The position numbers and the translations under genes are program-made. 63,315 bases of DNA from Thermoguttaceae bacterium (lineage in GTDB: Bacteria > Planctomycetota > Planctomycetia > Pirellulales > Thermoguttaceae): positions 1-63,315 of the forward strand of contig JAFTCU010000088.1 in assembly GCA_017454585.1 (NCBI GenBank), written 5' to 3'. The notes under the pieces were generated by a model. That model was not told the DNA's origin, did no database searches, and worked only from the letters and a program-made list of their open reading frames with translations. This document shows, piece after piece, positions 58,003 to 63,315 of the stretch (the stretch's first letter is position 1; each line of letters begins with the position of its first letter).

Positions 58003-58821
58003 ATGAAAAATCGGCAAAGCTTTTCATCCACAGACAAACCAACAAAAAATACGGATCTCACACAGGGCCTCGATTCCCACGTCGAAAATCTGTGTAAAAC
58101 AAAACCGCTTGGCCAGAAAGTTAAATCGGCAAAAACCGCTTCTTCCCGAGTTGATCAAGGTTTTTTTCAGACTCTGGAAACGACCCGGCCGACCGCCACA
58201 TTTGCGCCCTTGCATTACGAGCCGAACTACGCCTATCCACTTATCGTATGGCTCCACACACCAGGTGAAAACGAGCAGCAGCTCATGCGTATTATGCCGA
58301 TGATGAGTCTGCGAAATTACGTCTCCGTGGCCGTTCGCGGAAACCTTTCGTTCGGGTTAAACGGCTTACCGAAGAAAGGGTTTTACTGGGACGCTACGAC
58401 CTACGAGACGGCTTACACCTCTGTTCTGGAAGCTCTGGCCTCGGTTCGTCAGCGGTACAAAATCAACTCGAAACGGATTTATCTGGCAGGCTGCGAAGAA
58501 GGTGGGACCATGGCACAACGCCTGGCCTTCCGAAATCCCGAATGCTTTAACGGCGTGATTTCGTTTGACGGCGCCGTCCCGGAAGATATTATGTTGCTGG
58601 AACGTTACAGGGAACTGCGTTCGCTGCGGTTTTTCTACGCCATTTCACGCGGTTCCAGAACCTGTCCGACTGAACCGATGTGCAGTAATTTGCGGGTTCT
58701 TCACTCCGCCGGATTATGTGTTTCCCTGAAAACCTACCCAACCATGGGATCGCTCCAGCTCGATATGCTGCGTGATGCCGACCGGTGGATCATGAGCGGA
58801 ATTGAAACGGCACTTAAATAG
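58003..58821 (+). CDS. Alpha/beta-hydrolase-fold protein lacking the catalytic Ser
   Basis: 272 aa. After 60 polar residues comes an esterase/phospholipase-like core: YPLIVWLHTPGENEQQLM (oxyanion strand region), RNYVSVAVRG, then YKINSKRIYLAGCEEGGTMA where the elbow GxSxG reads GCEEG, with Glu in place of Ser. The C-terminal segment where family members have GH shows TYPTMGSLQLDML without His. It is probably a pseudo-enzyme or scaffold. It directly precedes the flagellar genes by 20 bp. Confidence 0.7.
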   Translation: MKNRQSFSSTDKPTKNTDLTQGLDSHVENLCKTKPLGQKVKSAKTASSRVDQGFFQTLETTRPTATFAPLHYEPNYAYPLIVWLHTPGENEQQLMRIMPMMSLRNYVSVAVRGNLSFGLNGLPKKGFYWDATTYETAYTSVLEALASVRQRYKINSKRIYLAGCEEGGTMAQRLAFRNPECFNGVISFDGAVPEDIMLLERYRELRSLRFFYAISRGSRTCPTEPMCSNLRVLHSAGLCVSLKTYPTMGSLQLDMLRDADRWIMSGIETALK

Positions 58822-58841
58822 AGTAAAGGCGGGAATTTGGA

Positions 58842-60773
58842 ATGAACCGTTCTAAGCGTTATATCCTCGTTTTGTTGCTGATCCTTGCGGCCTGCGCCGT
58901 CTCGCTCGTTTTCTGTATTGATTTCGGAAAATCGACGGGAAGGGAGGGGAAATACGCGCCGATTTTCTCTGGAAAACAATTCACCGAAAGCGAACTGATC
59001 CAGATCGAACTGGCGTTTGCCGATGCCAAACTTTCCGACTACATAATCGCCAACGGAACGGTCCAGGTCCCAAAACGTCAGAAAACCATCTTCCTCCAGG
59101 CCCTGAAAAAAGTCGATTTCCTCACGACAGAAATTTCCGAAAAATCCGGGTCCTCCACGGGTCTGTTCGTTTCCGAAAAGGAACGTGAAGCATCGGCCCT
59201 GCGCGAAAAACAGGCGGCACTCGCGGCCCAGATTCGTACCTTCCACGGAATCGAGTCCGCGCGAATTCTGCTCGATGTTTCTGAAACCAAAACCGGTTTT
59301 GCCCGTGAAAAACACGCCTCGGCGGCCGTTTCCATCCGTTCCCGGGCTGGATATGCCGTGACACAGGAAGATATTCAGTCGATCCTGCGCCTCGTCACTT
59401 GCTCCGTGTGTGGCCTGAGCGCTTCCAACGTGACGATCGTCGATACGCGGACAAACCAGTCGTGGCGTTTCGACGCTCCGAAAGTCGAAGTCGTGCCGGA
59501 AACTCCGGTACAAAACGCCTCCAGCCACTCCGAATCGGCCAACTCGAACCACACGCAAAAAATCATTTTGCAGTCCGAGCCCCTTCCCCAGCCGGAACTT
59601 TGGAATACATCGTCCCGGGAAATCCTTCTGACCGCGGTGGACGAAACGACCTTTGCCGCCCCTTCAGCCTCATCCGCTTCACTCGGACAAATTTCCCTCG
59701 GAAATTCCTCTGCGGCTCCTGCTCCTCCCCAAACGCTTCCTGAGCTCGAAAACCTCGAAAACGATTTTACTCCTAAAACTCAAGCCAGTTTGGGTCAAAT
59801 TAAACTCCCCGGAGGAAACACCTCTGAATCACACGTAAACCAAATCACGATCATTTTGGGAATTCTGGCCGCACCAGTAATTTTGATTTGTGTCTGGATC
59901 ATTTACGTGACCAGAAAAGGTCTTTTCCGCACCGAAAAAAAACAAAACATCAGCCAGGATAAAAAACTTCAGGAATCCGAAGAAAAATCGGTGGAAAAAT
60001 CAAGTTCTGCCACTACTTCGGACCTGATGACCGAGTTGGTTTCCGAAATCGCCGAAGAAGCCAGCGATGATTCAGAATTCACGACAGAAATGACTGCCCA
60101 GACCGAGACGGAAACTGAGCCGGAACCGCAGCAAACCATCCCGGAAATCGCCGCTTTGGAACAGGTCGCACCGGAACGTTTGGCACTGGCGTTTCTGGAA
60201 GAACGTCCGCAAACGGCTGCCATGCTTTTGACTCAGATGAAACCTGAAACCGCCGCGGCTGTTTTGGAGCACATCCCCACGAAACTCCGGGAGGGAATTG
60301 AGTCCCGAATGGCCGGAAGTGACGATCCTGATGAAGAAATTTTGCGGAAAGCCGCTCAAGTGATCCTGGAACATTTGGACGAACTGGATGGAATACCCAC
60401 CGAAGAAGACGATTTTCTGGAAACCGTGGGAGCGATTCTGAAACCAAAAACGGGGAAAAACGCCCAAACCCCCGAAAAACCAGCAATTCGCCCATTGGCA
60501 GAGGCGATTCCGAGGGAAAGAATTATAGGTCGGTTTGAAGATCTGAAGTCGTGTTCTGACCAGGAACTGCGCGGAATTCTGAACGAAACACCCGTTCAGG
60601 ACCTCAATCTGGCGCTTCTCGGGGCCGAGCCTGAACTGGTGGATCGGGTTTTGAATGTCCTTCCCAAACCGGCCGCAAAGGAACTTCAGTTTCAACTTTC
60701 ACATCCGGGAAAGATCCGTCTGATGGAAGTTGAGGAAGCTCGCCAGAGGATGCTGGAACACGCGGGAGTTTAA
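58842..60773 (+). CDS. fliF: FliF MS-ring protein fused to FliG-like domains
   Basis: 643 aa. TM1 at residues 6-26, FliF/YscJ ring-building motifs at about 35-210 (KYAPIFSGKQFTESELIQIE; IESARILLDVSETKTGF; LSASNVTIVD), a long Ser/Pro/Gln linker and TM2 at about 333-357. The cytoplasmic tail is far longer than usual: residues 440-510 match the FliG middle domain (RPQTAAMLLTQMKPETAAAVLEHIP) and 563-643 match FliG_C (FEDLKSCSDQELRGIL; ALLGAEPELVDRVLNVLP). It would form the MS ring and part of the C ring in one chain. The charged torque-helix residues of FliG are replaced. Confidence 0.82.
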   Translation: MNRSKRYILVLLLILAACAVSLVFCIDFGKSTGREGKYAPIFSGKQFTESELIQIELAFADAKLSDYIIANGTVQVPKRQKTIFLQALKKVDFLTTEISEKSGSSTGLFVSEKEREASALREKQAALAAQIRTFHGIESARILLDVSETKTGFAREKHASAAVSIRSRAGYAVTQEDIQSILRLVTCSVCGLSASNVTIVDTRTNQSWRFDAPKVEVVPETPVQNASSHSESANSNHTQKIILQSEPLPQPELWNTSSREILLTAVDETTFAAPSASSASLGQISLGNSSAAPAPPQTLPELENLENDFTPKTQASLGQIKLPGGNTSESHVNQITIILGILAAPVILICVWIIYVTRKGLFRTEKKQNISQDKKLQESEEKSVEKSSSATTSDLMTELVSEIAEEASDDSEFTTEMTAQTETETEPEPQQTIPEIAALEQVAPERLALAFLEERPQTAAMLLTQMKPETAAAVLEHIPTKLREGIESRMAGSDDPDEEILRKAAQVILEHLDELDGIPTEEDDFLETVGAILKPKTGKNAQTPEKPAIRPLAEAIPRERIIGRFEDLKSCSDQELRGILNETPVQDLNLALLGAEPELVDRVLNVLPKPAAKELQFQLSHPGKIRLMEVEEARQRMLEHAGV

Positions 60774-60804
60774 CAAAACGAAAACCAGTCGGGCACGTCA
60801 TAAA

Positions 60805-61458
60805 ATGAATTCTCACCTTTTTAATTTCGAAGATTTGGAAGCCCAGGCGGCCGATTATCTGGAATCCGTCAAGAAAAAAGCCCGGGAAATCGTCGCCAAT
60901 GCGGTCCAGGAAGCCGAAGGAATTCAGGACGAAGCCAGAAAAAAAGGGTTTCAGGAAGGCTTGAAGCAAGGGAAAAACCACGCTTTGGAACTTGTTCAGG
61001 AGGAAGTACGTGAACGTGTGCAAAACCAGGTTCAGACTATTTCCAACCAGGTTTTGGCGCAAATACACGCCATCGCCAGTCAGTGTGCGGGACTTCGCGA
61101 AGAACTGACACAAAACTGGGAAAACGCTTTTTTGACACTCGTCATGCGTGTTTCACACGTCATTCTGAGGCGTGAACTGGAAAAAGACCCGCAAATCGAA
61201 ATCCAGTGGATCCGCGAAATGCTTCAGCTTTGCGCCGGGGAAAATTCCCTGATCCTGACGCTGAATCCGCAGGATGCCGAACTTCTGAGGGAACCGCTGG
61301 AACGCCTTGCCGGAGAATTTGGGAAGATCGGCCACATGACGATCAAACCCTCTTCCGCAATGGCACGAGGAGACTGTGTTTTGAAAACAGAAAACGGCCA
61401 ACTTGATCAGCGGCTTGACGTCCAGCTCGAAAGAATCGCGGAGGAACTCCGTTCATGA
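60805..61458 (+). CDS. fliH: Flagellar assembly protein FliH
   Basis: 217 aa. N-terminal coiled region with the GxxxG-like stretch KKGFQEGLKQGKNHALEL, then the conserved C-terminal part (VILRRELEKDPQIEIQWIREML, LTLNPQDAELL, GDCVLKTENGQLDQRLDVQLERI). FliH binds and regulates the FliI ATPase in the export gate. ATG 60805 chosen; no strong ribosome site. It overlaps fliI by 4 bp. Confidence 0.88.
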   Translation: MNSHLFNFEDLEAQAADYLESVKKKAREIVANAVQEAEGIQDEARKKGFQEGLKQGKNHALELVQEEVRERVQNQVQTISNQVLAQIHAIASQCAGLREELTQNWENAFLTLVMRVSHVILRRELEKDPQIEIQWIREMLQLCAGENSLILTLNPQDAELLREPLERLAGEFGKIGHMTIKPSSAMARGDCVLKTENGQLDQRLDVQLERIAEELRS

Positions 61459-62768
61459 ATCCTCTTTCCCTTCTGAACCAGCTTGACTCGGTCATTCCGA
61501 CGGACATCACGGGCACCGTCCTGGAAACGAGTGGGACCACGATCCGTGTCAGTGGTTTTCCCGCCCCGGTCGGCGCTCTGGCCGAAATTCGCCTCGGAGA
61601 CCGTTCCACACTTCCGGCAGAAGTGATTGGCTTCCGGAACGAACAGGCCATTCTTTACCCGCTCCATTCGACCCATGGTATCCGCCGTGGAGATTGCGTT
61701 CGGATGGTTCAAACCGCCCCTTGGCTCACCATCGGCGAGGGGATGCTCGGAAAAGTCCTCGACGCACGCGGACAGGTACTTCAGGATTCCGTTGAACCGG
61801 TTTCTCCTGACGCACTCCTGAACACTGAGCGGATCCCCTTCCACCGTGCCGCTCCCAAAGCGTTCCAGCGGCCCAGAATCACAAAGCCAATCTCGACCGG
61901 CGTACGCGCGATCGACGCACTGTTCACCCTTGGCGAGGGTCAGCGTGTCGGGATTTTTGCCGGCTCCGGCGTGGGGAAAAGTACCCTGCTCGGCATGATC
62001 GCCCGCTACACGAACGCCGACGTGATCGTGATCGGTCTGGTGGGCGAGCGCGGCCGCGAAGTGAACGATTTTCTGGAACGTGACCTGGGTCCCGAAGGCC
62101 GCCGCCGGAGCGTCGTAGTGGTCGCGACGGGGGACGAATCACCGATCCTGCGCGTGCGTGCCTCACAAACGGCCACCGCCGTGGCAGAGTATTTTCGGGA
62201 CCGCGGGAAAAACGTTCTGCTTCTGATGGACTCCCTGACCCGTTTCGCCATGGCGCAGCGTGAAATTGGTTTGGCGCTTGGTGAACCTCCCGCGCGAAAC
62301 GGTTACCCGCCGTCTGTTTTCGCCATGCTCCCGGCCCTGGTCGAGCGTACAGGCCGAACACGCGAAGGAAGCATCACCGCAATGTACACGGTGCTGGTCG
62401 AAGGGGACGATGAAAATGAACCGATCGCCGACACGGTGCGCGGTCTGCTGGACGGGCATCTGTGGCTTTCCCGCCGACTGGCCGAGAGCGGACACTACCC
62501 TGCGATCGACGTACCGGCCAGCATCAGCCGATTAATGAACGACATCTGCGAGAGATCGCATGTCCAGACGGCACTTCAGATCCGTTCCATGATTTCCCTC
62601 TGGCGCGAATACAAAGATCTTCTGGCTATCAACGCCTACAAGCGGGGGACCAACCCTGCCCTGGACGAAGCTCTGGAAAAGAAGCAGGCAATCATCAACT
62701 TCCTGCGCCAAAGAACTGACGAACCTTCTACACTGGAAAACGCCATCGCTGAGATGAAACGGATATAA
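61455..62768 (+). CDS. fliI: Flagellum-specific ATP synthase FliI
   Basis: 437 aa. Walker A GSGVGKST (near residue 175), Walker B-type VLLLMDSLTRFAMAQREIGLA, GERGREVNDFLERD and the family segment GEPPARNGYPPSVFAMLPALVERTG (in parts) identify FliI/YscN rather than F1 beta. The C-terminus carries a helical LAINAYKRGTNPALDEAL. It energises or regulates type III export of flagellar parts. Confidence 0.95.
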   Translation: MNPLSLLNQLDSVIPTDITGTVLETSGTTIRVSGFPAPVGALAEIRLGDRSTLPAEVIGFRNEQAILYPLHSTHGIRRGDCVRMVQTAPWLTIGEGMLGKVLDARGQVLQDSVEPVSPDALLNTERIPFHRAAPKAFQRPRITKPISTGVRAIDALFTLGEGQRVGIFAGSGVGKSTLLGMIARYTNADVIVIGLVGERGREVNDFLERDLGPEGRRRSVVVVATGDESPILRVRASQTATAVAEYFRDRGKNVLLLMDSLTRFAMAQREIGLALGEPPARNGYPPSVFAMLPALVERTGRTREGSITAMYTVLVEGDDENEPIADTVRGLLDGHLWLSRRLAESGHYPAIDVPASISRLMNDICERSHVQTALQIRSMISLWREYKDLLAINAYKRGTNPALDEALEKKQAIINFLRQRTDEPSTLENAIAEMKRI

Positions 62769-62789
62769 GCATAACACCCTTGTAGAGGG

Positions 62790-63315
62790 TCACCACAAAT
62801 TTTCCGTCTGCTTCTTGATCCATTCTTCCGTCGTCATGCCCTCTTCTTCCAGAATATTCCGAAAGTCCCGATCGTCGTCCGGGTTCGGTGCGTCCCAGCA
62901 GCGGGTCGAATCGAAGCAGTCGTTCAGGATCTCCGGGGGCAGGAAGCGCGTCGGGAGGACCGTGCTGAAAGCGTCGCCCCAGTACGTGTTGGCGTGGTAG
63001 TACTTCATCGGGCACGTGATGTACAGGTAGTCCTTGGCGCGCGTCATCGCCACGTAGAAAAGGCGCAGTTCCTCATCGATCTCTTCCGGGCGGCCCGTAC
63101 TCATGTCGGAAGGAATATTCCCGTCGCTGGCGTGAATGATGAAAACCGACTTCCATTCGAGCCCCTTAGCCGAGTGGATGGTCGAAAGGTTCAGCCAGTC
63201 GTCGTCGATGTCCGGTTTATCCGCGAATTCCTCCGCCGAAGCGGGCGGGTCCAGCACGAAGTCGGCCAGCATCTCGCGCCGGCTCTTGAAATTGCCCGAG
63301 ACGCTGAGTAACTGC
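62790..63315 (-). CDS. Partial UvrD/PcrA-type helicase, C-terminal part
   Basis: The frame stays open to the right window edge, so only about the last 175 residues are present. LSTIHSAKGLEWKSVFIIHASDGNIPS is helicase motif V, and EELRLFYVAMTRAKDYLYI is motif VI with the Arg finger. The end (ILEEEGMTTEEWIKKQTENLW) is short, without the usual PcrA Tudor tail. It converges on fliI with a 21-bp gap. Confidence 0.9.
   Translation of the reverse strand, partial: QLLSVSGNFKSRREMLADFVLDPPASAEEFADKPDIDDDWLNLSTIHSAKGLEWKSVFIIHASDGNIPSDMSTGRPEEIDEELRLFYVAMTRAKDYLYITCPMKYYHANTYWGDAFSTVLPTRFLPPEILNDCFDSTRCWDAPNPDDDRDFRNILEEEGMTTEEWIKKQTENLW

Overview
The window holds most of an integrated tailed-phage genome (about 1-44,941) followed by roughly 18 kb of host chromosome. 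The host looks like a member of the Planctomycetota. The support is a DUF1559 pseudopilin with the H-X9-DG C-terminal signature, a PEP-CTERM surface protein, and divergent flagellar genes next to a conserved hydrolase-like gene. This is inference from gene content; no rRNA is present.

Prophage, left to right. Positions 1-4.5 kb are an unusual accessory zone: low-complexity DNA almost free of T on the + strand, 18-bp tandem repeats, a recurrent 16-bp element (TCGTATAAGGGCACCC-like) and a multi-copy family of two-domain proteins. At 4.5-6.6 kb lies a control region: a TM2 membrane protein, a ribbon-helix-helix repressor with an operator over its own -10 box, a probable leftward small RNA, two DNA-binding proteins and a phage CsrA. 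Positions 6.6-20.6 kb form a tightly overlapping replication/recombination/modification operon: Sak4-like ATPase, RecD-like helicase, C5 cytosine methyltransferase with a second gene overprinted in another frame, PAPS-reductase-like protein, ERCC4 nuclease, DUF3310 protein, primase-helicase, ParB-methyltransferase fusion and a PLD-like/polynucleotide-kinase fusion. A tRNA-Thr(TGT) gene sits inside it. Positions 20.6-23.8 kb carry packaging genes (small proteins, large terminase). After a terminator cluster, 23.95-28.9 kb holds exported, lysis-like, glycosyltransferase and fibre-like genes. Positions 28.9-44.75 kb are head and tail genes in siphovirus order: portal, protease-capsid fusion, cement protein, neck proteins, tail tube, 1345-aa tape measure, distal tail proteins.

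The right boundary is the 3' half of a tRNA-Val(TAC) gene (44,900-44,941), interpreted as attR. The intact tRNA and the integrase would lie left of the window; no integrase is visible inside it.

Host segment (45-63.3 kb): an NYN-like protein with EVKP repeats; divergent DUF1559 and PEP-CTERM genes; nadB-rsfS; a NodT-type efflux lipoprotein convergent with hisI-hisG; a TylF-like methyltransferase; then a pseudo-hydrolase, a FliF protein carrying FliG-like domains, FliH and FliI; finally the C-terminal part of a UvrD/PcrA helicase.

Strongest leads: the overprinted, G12-tract methyltransferase locus; the 5.2-kb small RNA with 17-nt complementarity to the recD-like ribosome-binding region; the modular family driven by the repeated element, with CsrA-like ribosome sites; the internal start inside the protease-capsid fusion; the PLD-kinase fusion; and the FliF-FliG fusion whose torque-helix charges are missing.
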